NCBI RefSeq assembly: GCF_018860155.1
Contig: NZ_JAHKNI010000015.1
Coordinates: 124,001-188,000 of the forward strand
DNA from: Nocardia albiluteola
Lineage (GTDB): Bacteria; Actinomycetota; Actinomycetes; Mycobacteriales; Mycobacteriaceae
Direction: 5' to 3'
DNA: 64,000 nt
Shown here piece by piece: positions 1 through 10,052 of the stretch. The notes beneath the pieces are model-generated. The model did not search any database. It was not told the DNA's origin and worked only from the letters and a program-made list of their open reading frames with translations. A program made the translations under genes and the position numbers. Numbering within the stretch: position 1 is the first letter of the stretch; each line of letters starts with the position of its first letter.

Positions 1-1
1 C

Positions 2-718
2 GTCATTCCCGCCACCCTCGGGCCGGATTTCCGTGGGGCGGAGGACGATCGGCTGAGCGTCGACCAGCTGTCCGCCAACGGCTACGTGGCCAGCAAATGG
101 GTCGCCGAACAGCTGGTGACGCAGGCCGCCGAGCGCGGCGTTCCGGTGCGGATCTACCGTCCCGCAACGATTTCCGGCGATCCGCACACCGGTGTGAACA
201 GCGCCGACGATTCGTTCTGGAACATGATCCGGGCCGTGGCGGTGCTGGGCCTGGCCCCCGATGTCGGCGACGCGGAGATGGCGCTGGTGCCGGTGAACTA
301 CGTTGTCCGCGCGATCGTTTCGCTGGCCACCGAGCCGGCGGACGGCGCGGCCTACCACCTGGTCAACACGAACCCGGTGGCGATCACGGACATCTTCGAG
401 GGCCTGCGCCGGCACGGAATCCCGGTCGCGCCCGCCTCGCTCGAGGAGATCGGGACCAGGCTGGCCGCCGAGGCCGCCGCGCGCGACGCCGCCGGCGACC
501 ACTCCCTGGTGCGTGCGGCGCTGCTGAGCGGCAACTACGGTGCCGCGGCGATCGCCATCGACGACACGGCGACCCGCGCGGTGCTGGCCGACCGCGGTAT
601 CGAGTGCCCGCGGATCGACGCCGAGACCCTCGACGCCTACATCGAGTCGTTCCTCGAGACCGGGTTCTTCCCGGCGCCCGGCGAGGCCCAGAGCGGCGAG
701 TTGCTGCGGATCCAGTGA
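2..718 (+). CDS. Thioester reductase domain, C-terminal part (5' end outside window)
   Basis: Reads in frame from the window edge to TGA at 716-718. The fragment has the extended-SDR active-site context NGYVASKW (Tyr and Lys of YxxxK), then a typical C-terminal substrate half with IYRPATISGD and VPVNYVVRAIVSLA. This is the family of NAD(P)H-dependent reductase domains that release acyl or peptidyl thioesters as aldehydes or alcohols, found at the end of NRPSs and of carboxylic acid reductases. The NADPH-binding Rossmann start and any adenylation/carrier domains would lie upstream of the window. The local sequence looks more like NRPS-terminal reductases than like classical carboxylic acid reductases, but that choice is an inference. 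Confidence 0.8.
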   Translation, partial: VIPATLGPDFRGAEDDRLSVDQLSANGYVASKWVAEQLVTQAAERGVPVRIYRPATISGDPHTGVNSADDSFWNMIRAVAVLGLAPDVGDAEMALVPVNYVVRAIVSLATEPADGAAYHLVNTNPVAITDIFEGLRRHGIPVAPASLEEIGTRLAAEAAARDAAGDHSLVRAALLSGNYGAAAIAIDDTATRAVLADRGIECPRIDAETLDAYIESFLETGFFPAPGEAQSGELLRIQ

Positions 719-723
719 CCGAA

Positions 724-756
724 CCGGTGCGGGCGAATTCGGTTCGCCCGCACCGG
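724..756. terminator. Bidirectional hairpin terminator
   Basis: Perfect 14-bp inverted repeat (724-737 against 743-756) around a 5-nt loop TTCGG. It lies between the convergent reductase gene and the aldo/keto reductase gene. There is no clear U-tract, as is usual for actinobacterial terminators. Confidence 0.75.
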
Positions 757-791
757 ATCAGGTCCCGGGGCAGCTGCGCCCAGGGGCGAAT

Positions 792-1727
792 TTACTTGCG
801 GCTCTTGAACATCCGCGAGATGCCGCCCAGCGAAGGGCCGGCCGCCGCGGCGGGGGCACTCACCGCCGAGAGGGCGGCGAAATCCTCATCGCTCAGCGAG
901 ACCTGCGCCGCGGCAACATTTTCCTCCAGGTGTGCCACGCTGGAGGTGCCGGGGATCGGCAGCATCACCGGCGAGCGGCGCAGCAGCCAGGCCAGCGCGA
1001 GCTGGGAGGGCGTCGCGACGTGGTCCTTCGCGATCGCCTCCAGCGGGCCGCCCGGCCGGGCGAGTTCGCCGGTGGCCATGGGGAACCACGGTATGAACGC
1101 GATCTGATGGGCCTGGGTGTAGTCGACCAGCTTCTCCGCGCTGCGGTCGGACAGGTTGTACAGGTTCTGCACCGAGACGATGGGCGCCATCTTGCGCGCG
1201 GCCTCCAGCTGCGCGACGGTGACCTGGGACAGGCCGATGTGGCGGATCTTGCCCTCCTGCCGCAGCGCGGCCAGCTCGCCGAGCTGGTCGGCCAGCGGTA
1301 CCTTGGGATCGATGCGGTGCAGCTGGAACAGGTCGATGCGCTCGACCCCGAGGTGGCGCAGGCTCAATTCCGCCTGCTGGCGCAGATACTCGGGCCGGCC
1401 CAGCGGCAGCCACTCGCCCGGGCGGGGCCGGGTCAGGCCCGCCTTGGTGGCGATGACCAGATCCTCGGGATACGGATGCAGCGCCTTGCGAATCAGCTGC
1501 TCACTGACGAACGGCCCGTACGAGTCGGCGGTATCGATGAACGTGACCCCCAGCTCGACCGCGCGCCGCAGCACGCGCACCGCCTCGTCCGGATCCTTGG
1601 GCTCGCCCCAGACACCGGTGCCGGTGAGTTGCATCGAGCCGAATCCGAGGCGATTGATCGGTAGGTCGCCACCGAGGGTGAAGCTTCCGGATGCGGCGGC
1701 GGGACGTGACTCGGTGGGGGTGGCCAT
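792..1727 (-). CDS. Aldo/keto reductase
   Basis: NADPH-dependent oxidoreductase of the (beta/alpha)8-barrel aldo/keto reductase superfamily, 311 aa with the start used here. The catalytic tetrad is visible: Asp65 and Tyr70 in FIDTADSYG, Lys95 in VIATKAG and His137 in FQLHRID. The C-terminal cofactor-binding part follows (LPIPGTSS, then HLEENVAAA). An in-frame start 15 codons upstream exists, but ATG at 1727 has the clear ribosome-binding site GGAAGG. It is single-gene and convergent with the upstream reductase. Substrate unknown; these enzymes reduce a wide range of carbonyls. Confidence 0.92.
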   Translation of the reverse strand: MATPTESRPAAASGSFTLGGDLPINRLGFGSMQLTGTGVWGEPKDPDEAVRVLRRAVELGVTFIDTADSYGPFVSEQLIRKALHPYPEDLVIATKAGLTRPRPGEWLPLGRPEYLRQQAELSLRHLGVERIDLFQLHRIDPKVPLADQLGELAALRQEGKIRHIGLSQVTVAQLEAARKMAPIVSVQNLYNLSDRSAEKLVDYTQAHQIAFIPWFPMATGELARPGGPLEAIAKDHVATPSQLALAWLLRRSPVMLPIPGTSSVAHLEENVAAAQVSLSDEDFAALSAVSAPAAAAGPSLGGISRMFKSRK

Positions 1728-1822
1728 GATTCCTTCCGAACGACTGATCGAACTGGGCTCCACACTAGTCATGCGGGAGTGTCTCGGCTTCCCGTTGAAC
1801 CTTTTCCTCGAGGAGTGCGACG

Positions 1823-3619
1823 ATGTTCACCACGCGACCCACCCTGCAGGGGACCTTCGGCATGGTCTCCTCCACGCACTGGCTGGCCTCGCAATCGGCG
1901 ATGGCGGTGCTGGAGGCGGGCGGTAACGCCTTCGACGCCGCGGTCGCGGCGGGATTCGTGCTGCACGTGGTGGAACCCCATCTCAACGGCCCCGCGGGCG
2001 AGGTGCCGATGATTCTGGCGCCGTCGGGCGGACCGGTCCGGGTGCTGTGCGGGCAGGGGCCGGCGCCGGCGGGCGCGAGCATCGGGCGCTACACCGCGCT
2101 GGGGCTGGAATTGATTCCCGGCTCGGGCCCGCTGGCCGCGTCCGTGCCCGGATCCTTCGACGCCTGGATGGTGCTGCTGCGCGACTACGGCACGTGGCCG
2201 CTCGACGAGGTGCTGAAATATGCGATCGGGTACGCGGAGCACGGTCACCCGCCCGTACCCCGGATTGCCGCGACCGTGGAGACCGTGCGGGAACTGTTCG
2301 AGACCGAGTGGACGACCTCGGCCGAGGTGTACCTGCCCGGGGGTCGCGCGCCCGAACCGGGCACGCTGTTCCGGAATCCGGCGCTGGCCGCCACCTGGCG
2401 GCGACTGCTCGATGAGGCGGGCGCCGCGGGCGGCGACCGGGAGGCGCGGATCGAGGCGGCGCGGCGGGTGTGGCGGGAGGGATTCATCGCCGAGGCGCTC
2501 GTGGCCGCGGCCGCCCGGCCCGCCATGGACACCTCGGGCGAGCGGCACGCCGGAGTGCTCACCGGGGACGACTTCGCCTCGTACGAGGCGAGTTTCGAGG
2601 ATCCGGTGCGCTTCGAGCGCGACGGGTGGACGATCTGCAAGGCGGGCCCCTGGTCGCAGGCGCCGGTGCTGGCGCAACAGCTCGCACTGCTGCCGGGCGA
2701 ACTGCCCGAGTACGGCTCGGCCGAATACGTGCACCTGCTGATCGAGGGCTGCAAGCTGGCGATGGCCGATCGCGAGGCCTGGTACGGCGACGCCGCGCCG
2801 GTCCCGCTGGACGAGCTGCTATCGGCCGAATACAACACGGCCAGAAGGGCTCTCATCGGCGCGGAGGCGTCGTACGCGTTGCGGCCCGGCAGCCCGGGCG
2901 GGCGGACCCCGGTGCTGAGCAAGCATGCGCTCGCGGTCGCCGCCGGCGCGGGCGGGCAGCAAGCGGCCGCCGGGCTCGGCGCCGGTGAGCCGACGGTCGC
3001 CAAGAACGGCGAAACCCGCGGCGACACCTGCCATCTCGACATCGTCGACCGGTGGGGCAACATGATCGCCGCCACCCCGTCCGGCGGCTGGCTGCAGTCC
3101 AATCCCGTGGTGCCGGAACTGGGTTTCCCGCTCGGCTCGCGCCTGCAGATGGCCTGGCTCGATCCGGGCCTGCCCAATTCGCTCACCCCCGGCCGTCGCC
3201 CGCGCACCACCCTGAGCCCGTCGCTGGCATTGCGGGGCGGCGTGCCGGTCATGGCGTTCGGCACGCCCGGCGGCGATCAGCAGGACCAGTGGCAGCTGCA
3301 CTTCTTCCTGTCGGTCGCGCTGCGGGCACCGGTGCGCGGCGGGCTGGATCTGCAGGGCGCGATCGATGCGCCCAACTGGCACAACGATTCGTTCCCGGGC
3401 TCGTTCTATCCGCGCGCGATGAATCCGGGGTCGGTGACCGTCGAGTCCCGGATCGGGCAGGACGTGATCGAGGGGTTGCGGCGGCGTGGTCACGCGGTGA
3501 CCGTCGGCGAGGCATGGTCCGAGGGGCGGTTGTGTGCGGTGGCCCGCGACCCGGAGACGGGTGTGCTGTCGGCGGGTGCGAATCCGCGCGGCATGCAGGG
3601 CTATGCCGTCGGACGATGA
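1823..3619 (+). CDS. Gamma-glutamyltransferase family protein
   Basis: N-terminal nucleophile hydrolase family (gamma-glutamyltranspeptidase/acylase type), 598 aa, made as a proenzyme that cleaves itself before a catalytic threonine. The N-terminal family block is visible (SAMAVLEAGGNAFDAAVAA). The likely nucleophile is Thr402 in GDTCHLDIVD, followed by the oxyanion/glycine region TPSGGW and the C-terminal block FGTPGGDQQDQ. No signal peptide is apparent, unlike periplasmic GGTs, so a cytoplasmic acylase or hydrolase role is possible. ATG 1823 is preceded by GAGGAG. It is a monocistronic gene, divergent from the aldo/keto reductase with about 95 bp between their starts. The exact substrate is unclear. 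Confidence 0.88.
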   Translation: MFTTRPTLQGTFGMVSSTHWLASQSAMAVLEAGGNAFDAAVAAGFVLHVVEPHLNGPAGEVPMILAPSGGPVRVLCGQGPAPAGASIGRYTALGLELIPGSGPLAASVPGSFDAWMVLLRDYGTWPLDEVLKYAIGYAEHGHPPVPRIAATVETVRELFETEWTTSAEVYLPGGRAPEPGTLFRNPALAATWRRLLDEAGAAGGDREARIEAARRVWREGFIAEALVAAAARPAMDTSGERHAGVLTGDDFASYEASFEDPVRFERDGWTICKAGPWSQAPVLAQQLALLPGELPEYGSAEYVHLLIEGCKLAMADREAWYGDAAPVPLDELLSAEYNTARRALIGAEASYALRPGSPGGRTPVLSKHALAVAAGAGGQQAAAGLGAGEPTVAKNGETRGDTCHLDIVDRWGNMIAATPSGGWLQSNPVVPELGFPLGSRLQMAWLDPGLPNSLTPGRRPRTTLSPSLALRGGVPVMAFGTPGGDQQDQWQLHFFLSVALRAPVRGGLDLQGAIDAPNWHNDSFPGSFYPRAMNPGSVTVESRIGQDVIEGLRRRGHAVTVGEAWSEGRLCAVARDPETGVLSAGANPRGMQGYAVGR

Positions 3620-3798
3620 TGCTTTATTACACAAGTTAATGGCGCATGAACTATGTGCCATTGAGGGGTGGTATGTACCGTCGGATCGAGGTAGGGTTTA
3701 CCACGCGCTAACCGGCGCGTTTGTATGGGAGCGCCGCGGACCGAGGATACCCCTTCGGTCTCGGTGCGCCCGCTACTGACGAAGGACTTGCTGGCACG

Positions 3799-5226
<1,428 letters not shown>

Positions 5227-5247
5227 GACCGCGCCGCTGCCGATCGC

Positions 5248-5925
5248 TCAGGCCCGGGAGGCGAGTTCGCGATCGGCGGCGGCGCCGTGGTAGAAGTACT
5301 GCCCCAAACCGACTGTGAAGACGAGTATTCCGTACACCGAATGCTCGACCGACGCGGTGAACAGCGAATTGGTCTGCAGGTAGCGCAGCGCGAAGATCCA
5401 GCCGCCGGCCCCGCTCAGCACGACCGAGACCCAGCTGCCGAAGACGATGTGCACGTAGCCGAATGCGGCCGCGCTCGCGGCCACCAGCCCGAGGCCATCG
5501 CCGAAAACCGGTGCGTAGCGGTGGAACAGGAACGAGCGGTACACCAGCTCCTGCGGATATACGCTCAGCACCGGGTACAACACCATCACCGCCAGCCACA
5601 GCCAGGGATTGCGGCGGGGGAGTTCGAACAGCCTGTCCCGCCGCAGCGCGGCCACGGCCGCGGTGAGCCCCAGGGCGCTCGTCGCGGCCAGCGCGCCCAT
5701 CGGGCGGATCTGCGTGCGCAACGCCCGGGAGCGCCACAGCGCGTCGCGATCGAAGCCGGGGGAGCGGCGCAGGTACGCGCTCGCGCCGAGGGCCAGCGCC
5801 AGCAGCGCGGGAATCGGCGGGGTGCCGCGCAGCTTGGCGTTGTACACGGTGGTGGCGCCGAAGAACAGGGCCGCGTACTCGGCGGCGAGGTAGACCCGCC
5901 GCCACCGTCGAATCCTCACGAACAC
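5248..5925 (-). CDS. CPBP family intramembrane metalloprotease
   Basis: Integral membrane protein of 225 aa with about six hydrophobic segments and the CPBP (CAAX protease and bacteriocin-processing, Rce1-like) motifs. The first is a degenerate EExxxR motif (QELVYRSFLFHR). The second is FGYVHIVFG and the third SVEHSVYG, supplying the metal-binding histidines. The first Glu of the usual EE pair is Gln here, so activity is uncertain. Family roles in bacteria include prenyl-protein-like proteolysis and bacteriocin immunity. GTG start at 5925; GTG at 5919 is an alternative. Confidence 0.85.
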   Translation of the reverse strand: MFVRIRRWRRVYLAAEYAALFFGATTVYNAKLRGTPPIPALLALALGASAYLRRSPGFDRDALWRSRALRTQIRPMGALAATSALGLTAAVAALRRDRLFELPRRNPWLWLAVMVLYPVLSVYPQELVYRSFLFHRYAPVFGDGLGLVAASAAAFGYVHIVFGSWVSVVLSGAGGWIFALRYLQTNSLFTASVEHSVYGILVFTVGLGQYFYHGAAADRELASRA

Positions 5926-5970
5926 ACGATAGTTCGCGCCGGTGTGGCGCGCAGTGCGACGCTGCCTACC

Positions 5971-6732
5971 TCAGCGCGGCGCCATCCGGATGGCGCCGTC
6001 GAGACGGATGGTCTCGCCGTTGAGCATCGGGTTCTCGACGATGTGCCGGGCCAGCGCCGCGTACTCGGTCGGGTCGCCCAGGCGGGCCGGGTGCGGCACC
6101 TGCGCGCCCAGCGCGGCGATGGCCTCGTCGGGCAGCGTCGCGAACAGCGGGGTGTGGAACAGGCCCGGGGCGATGGTGACGACCCGGATGTTGACGTTCG
6201 CCAGATCGCGGGCGATCGGCAGGGTCATGCCCACGATGCCGCCCTTGGAGGCGGAGTAGGCGGCCTGTCCGATCTGGCCGTCGTAGGCCGCGACCGAAGC
6301 GGTGTTGATGATCACGCCGCGCTCCTCGCCGTCCAGCTCGGTGGCCGAGATGCGCTCGGCGGCAAGGCGGATGACATTGAACGTGCCGATCAGGTTGACC
6401 GTGACGACCTTGGTGAACGCGTCGAGCGGGAACGCGCCCTTCTTGCTGACCGTCTTGATCGCATTGCCGATGCCCGCGCAGTTCACCGCGATCCGCAGCG
6501 TGCCCAGTGCCTGCGCGGCATCCAGGGCCGCGGCCACCTGCTCCTCGCTGGTCACGTCGGTCGGCGCGAAGACCACGCCCTCGCCCAGCTCCTTGGCGAT
6601 GGCCTCGCCGTTGGAGGAGGGCAGGTCCACGATGACGACCTTGGCGCCCTGGCCGTGCAGCTCCCGCACGGTCGCCAGGCCCAATCCGGAGGCGCCGCCG
6701 GTCACCACGGCGACGGCGTTGTTGATCTGCAT
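5971..6732 (-). CDS. SDR family dehydrogenase, 3-hydroxyacyl-CoA dehydrogenase type 2-like
   Basis: Classical short-chain dehydrogenase of 253 aa. It shows the NAD-binding TGGASGLG at residues about 11-18, an Asp (VIVDLP) after beta-2 indicating NAD preference, NCAGIG, the catalytic Ser in NTASVAAYDG and the YSASKGG Tyr/Lys pair. The insert after NCAGIG and the overall sequence match the HSD10 (type 2 3-hydroxyacyl-CoA dehydrogenase) subgroup, which acts in fatty acid or branched-chain oxidation. ATG 6732 has AGAAGGG upstream. It lies downstream of the P450 gene on the same strand with a 174-bp gap, so co-transcription is possible but not shown. Confidence 0.9.
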   Translation of the reverse strand: MQINNAVAVVTGGASGLGLATVRELHGQGAKVVIVDLPSSNGEAIAKELGEGVVFAPTDVTSEEQVAAALDAAQALGTLRIAVNCAGIGNAIKTVSKKGAFPLDAFTKVVTVNLIGTFNVIRLAAERISATELDGEERGVIINTASVAAYDGQIGQAAYSASKGGIVGMTLPIARDLANVNIRVVTIAPGLFHTPLFATLPDEAIAALGAQVPHPARLGDPTEYAALARHIVENPMLNGETIRLDGAIRMAPR

Positions 6733-6906
6733 GAGACGGTTCCCTTCTGCTCTCGTCCGCTCGAGGTTAACCGTCGCACGCGGATTAAGTAAATATTGCT
6801 TCGCTACACCAGTGAATGAAACGTGTTACAGTTTGCTTGGTGTTACGGCAGGTGGCAACGGTCTGCTTGCGAACCTGCGGCGCGACGTTGTTATTCGCAC
6901 CGGCAC

Positions 6907-8136
6907 CTATCGCAGCCGCACGGGGAACTCGGTCATGCCATGGATCAGCGTGCTGGGCTGCCAGGCGACCGTGGCCGCCTCCGGCGTCATCGACATGTCG
7001 GGGAAGCGTTGCACCAGCCCCCGGAAGGCGATATCGGCCTCCAGCCTGGCCAGCGGCGCGCCGACGCAATAGTGGATGCCGTGGCCGAAGGCCAGGTGCC
7101 CGGCGGTCTCGCCGGCCAGATCCAGATTCTCCGGATCGGCGAAGCGGGCCGGATCGCGATTGGCCGCGCCCAGCGCGACGAGCACGAATTCGCCCTCGGG
7201 GATATCGATCCCGGCGATCCGCACCGGCTCCCCGGTGTACCGGAAGGTGGACCAGCCCACCGGCCCATCGTGCCGCAGGAACTCCTCCACCGCGGCCGGG
7301 GTGCTCGACGGGTCCTCCCGCAGCGCACGCAGCTGTGCCGGATTGAACAGCAGGGCACGAGTGCCGTTGGCGATCAGGTTCACCGTCGTCTCGTGCCCCG
7401 CCACCAGCAGCAGGAAGGCCATCGAGACCAGCTCCTGCTCCGACAGGCGGTCGTCCTCGTCGCTGGCCAGGACCAGTCCGGACAGCAGATCCTCGCCCGG
7501 CTCGGCCCGCTTGCCCTCCACCAGATCGTGCAGGTAGAGCGACATCTCCGCGGCCGCGGTGCCGACCTCCTCCTCGGTGGCCTTGGCCCCGCCCAGCAGC
7601 AGCTTGGTCCAGCGCTGGAAGCGCTCGCGGTCCTCGAACGGCACCCCCAGCAGTTCGCAGATCACCGTGACCGGCAGGGGGACGGCGAAGGCCTGGAGCA
7701 GATCGACCTCGTCGCTGCCCTCCATCGCGTCCAGCAGCGCATCGGTGATCTCCTGGATGCGGGGGCGCAGCGCGTTCACCGCGCGGGCAGTGAAGGCCTT
7801 GTTGACCAGCTTGCGCAGGCGGGTGTGATCCGGCGGATCGCTGTTGAGCATGTGCACCGAGAGGTCGAAACTGCCCGGGTTCGCGAAGAACTGCTGGGTG
7901 TTCTTGCGCTCGAACACTTCCCGCATCCCGGCCACGCCCTTGAGCAGCCGGTGATCGGCCAGGGCGGCGCGCGCCTCCTCGTAGCCGATGACGACCCAGG
8001 CGGGAACGCCGTTGCGGGGCATCCGAACCCGCACCACCGGCCCGGTCTCGCGCCAGCGGGCATAGTAGACATGGGGATCGGCGAAGAAATCGTCGCCGAG
8101 CTCATCGATTCTCTGGGGGCTCTCGGTGTTGACCAT
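6907..8136 (-). CDS. Cytochrome P450
   Basis: Soluble bacterial haem monooxygenase of 409 aa. Conserved elements are visible in order: the I-helix oxygen-binding AGHETT, the K-helix ExxR (EFLR), and the haem-binding FGHGIHYCVGAPLARLE, with Cys357 as the haem ligand. The pattern resembles actinobacterial CYP105/107-type enzymes that hydroxylate secondary metabolites or xenobiotics. No ferredoxin or ferredoxin reductase gene sits next to it, so redox partners must be elsewhere. ATG 8136 has GAGGA at good spacing. Substrate unknown. Confidence 0.93.
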   Translation of the reverse strand: MVNTESPQRIDELGDDFFADPHVYYARWRETGPVVRVRMPRNGVPAWVVIGYEEARAALADHRLLKGVAGMREVFERKNTQQFFANPGSFDLSVHMLNSDPPDHTRLRKLVNKAFTARAVNALRPRIQEITDALLDAMEGSDEVDLLQAFAVPLPVTVICELLGVPFEDRERFQRWTKLLLGGAKATEEEVGTAAAEMSLYLHDLVEGKRAEPGEDLLSGLVLASDEDDRLSEQELVSMAFLLLVAGHETTVNLIANGTRALLFNPAQLRALREDPSSTPAAVEEFLRHDGPVGWSTFRYTGEPVRIAGIDIPEGEFVLVALGAANRDPARFADPENLDLAGETAGHLAFGHGIHYCVGAPLARLEADIAFRGLVQRFPDMSMTPEAATVAWQPSTLIHGMTEFPVRLR

Positions 8137-8544
8137 CGTGTCCTCGTAATGTCCAGCGGCCGTGGGTCGGTCGCGCTCGGCTGTGCGGCGATCGGCCTCA
8201 CCCCACCCAACGTACCTGTCGGTAGCGGCAACCAGTTGGGCTGCAATCGATCACGAATGTCGCGAATGGGGTTGGTGAGACGCCGGATTCGGCGGAGTGG
8301 TTAAGCTTGGTACGAAAGCGGGCGAGCCGCCCAGTGGGTACCGTCCGGTACTGCGGCTCGGGTTCAGTCCCGTGGACGGCCGCGGCTGACTCCTCTCGGC
8401 GTGTCGCGCGCGCCACGCCGTATTTTGGCCATTGTCGGCAAACGTGCGGTTTCGCCGATGGCGGTCGATCGACTATTAATGCTATGTGCCACTACCAACC
8501 GTGACCCCTTGGCTGTCGCAGAATCTCACCCTCCTGGAGGCGCG
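8137..8544. other. Intergenic region between divergent P450 and membrane-protein genes
   Basis: About 400 bp with no credible coding sequence. It must carry the promoters of both divergent genes. A short perfect palindrome, GTACCG-TC-CGGTAC at 8338-8351, is the only symmetrical element I noted. Confidence 0.5.
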
Positions 8545-9894
8545 ATGACCATCGAGCGCTCCGGTGAGGACGATGTCACGCATCTGGCCAGACGCGTCGA
8601 GCATGCCCGTGGCCGCCTGGCCTATCAGTTCGACCCCGCACTGACCGAAGCCCTGTCCGAAGACGAGCTGCGTGCCGAACGCGATCTCGCCGAGAAGATT
8701 CGAGAGGCCGAGCGGGATCAGCGCTGGAAGCATGTCCAGGCCGCGGCCCAAGCCTCCGACGAAGCCCGGACCACCTCTCAGAAGATCGCGAAAGCCGACA
8801 TGCGTGATCTGTTGCTCGCCCGCCGCGCCCTGGCCGCGCAGCGGCGCGAATCGAGCCCGCACGCCAAACTTGCCTCGCTGTACCGGCATCGGGCGTGGTC
8901 GCTGCGCGCGCTGGCCGGTGTCGTCGCGTCCGGCATGCTCTGGTCCGCGGTCAACGTGCAGCACAACATCGCGCCCGGCGGCCCCAGTGATCCGCTGTAC
9001 TGGTTCAGCTACCTGCTCGAGGCCATGATCAGCGTCTGTCTGGTCATCATCATGATCGGCACCAACAAGGTCGCCGAGTGGGGCATCCTGGACAGCCGCA
9101 GGCAGGTCGCGATTGCCGAATTGGCCCTGCTGTCACTGACTGTCGGCCTCAACACCTATCCGTACATCCGCCGCGGTGACTGGTACGACGTGGGCGTGCA
9201 CGCGGTCGCCCCGGTGATGATCGGTGTCGCGCTGCTCATCCACCACGCGGCCAGCTCCCGGTACGGGCTGGCCATCGCGCACGCCACCGAGCAGGTGCGC
9301 GACCTCCCCGATCCCTCCGAGCAGATCCGGCGCACGATGCCGACGTTCGTGAGCTTCTTCCGCCAGAACGTCTCGCCCGACGTGACGCGCCCCAGCGGCG
9401 CCCTCACGGCGCTGCCCAGTGGCCACGAGCCCGCGGCGGCCGAGAGCGCCAAGCGCATGGATCCCGTTGCGGAGCAGGACAAGCCGGCCACGGTGGACGT
9501 GGACGACATCGACGCGTACCGTTCGACGCTTCCGGACGACACGACCGTCACCGCGGAGACCCACACTCCCAAACCGGAATTCCGCACCTCCTCCGACGGC
9601 TGGCTGACCAGCAAGGATGTCAACGGCCGGGAGACCAACGGCGGCAACGGAAACGGGGCCAAGCGCAACGGCAACACCAACGGATCCGCCGCCAACGGCA
9701 GGCCCGCGAGCAACGGGGCGCCCGCGGCCAACGGCCCGGATACCGATGCCGCGCAGGACGATTCCGCGAACGGGTACGACACCGGCCAGTTCCGCATCGC
9801 CGAGACCCTCGAGCAGGAGCTTGCCGAGCTGCGCGCCGAGCGTCGCCGGGCCCGCGCCAGCCGGCAGCGGACCTCCACCTTCAGCGAGGACTGA
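8545..9894 (+). CDS. DUF2637-like membrane protein with Asn/Gly-rich tail
   Basis: Membrane protein of 449 aa. It begins with a charged, probably helical region (residues about 1-110, rich in E, R, A). About four transmembrane helices follow (roughly 115-250; ALAGVVASGMLW, YLLEAMISVCLVIIMIG, AIAELALLSLTVGLN, VAPVMIGVALLIHHA), then a long hydrophilic tail. The tail has a low-complexity Asn/Gly/Ala stretch (NGGNGNGAKRNG and similar) and ends in a charged segment. The helix pattern recalls DUF2637/Spd-type proteins linked to plasmid and conjugative-element transfer in actinomycetes. This is a resemblance only, and no transfer genes lie nearby. ATG 8545 has CTGGAGG upstream. Confidence 0.7.
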   Translation: MTIERSGEDDVTHLARRVEHARGRLAYQFDPALTEALSEDELRAERDLAEKIREAERDQRWKHVQAAAQASDEARTTSQKIAKADMRDLLLARRALAAQRRESSPHAKLASLYRHRAWSLRALAGVVASGMLWSAVNVQHNIAPGGPSDPLYWFSYLLEAMISVCLVIIMIGTNKVAEWGILDSRRQVAIAELALLSLTVGLNTYPYIRRGDWYDVGVHAVAPVMIGVALLIHHAASSRYGLAIAHATEQVRDLPDPSEQIRRTMPTFVSFFRQNVSPDVTRPSGALTALPSGHEPAAAESAKRMDPVAEQDKPATVDVDDIDAYRSTLPDDTTVTAETHTPKPEFRTSSDGWLTSKDVNGRETNGGNGNGAKRNGNTNGSAANGRPASNGAPAANGPDTDAAQDDSANGYDTGQFRIAETLEQELAELRAERRRARASRQRTSTFSED

Positions 9895-9920
9895 CCGCGG
9901 GTAAACAACATATAGGCACC

Positions 9921-9961
9921 GCGTGTGAACCCTCTCCGGCCTTCGGAGAGGGTTCACACGC
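9921..9961. terminator. Strong hairpin terminator
   Basis: Perfect 18-bp stem (9921-9938 with 9944-9961) and a 5-nt loop, 26 bp after the membrane-protein stop codon. It separates that gene from the FetA/FetB-like operon on the same strand. Confidence 0.85.
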
Positions 9962-10052
9962 GTCGGAAGAGGTAAGGGCCCGAGTGGCCGGTTTGCGACG
10001 TTCGCCCGGGGTGGCGCTGCGCGCGCCGCTCGAGTGGGGCAGGGTTGGTGAC

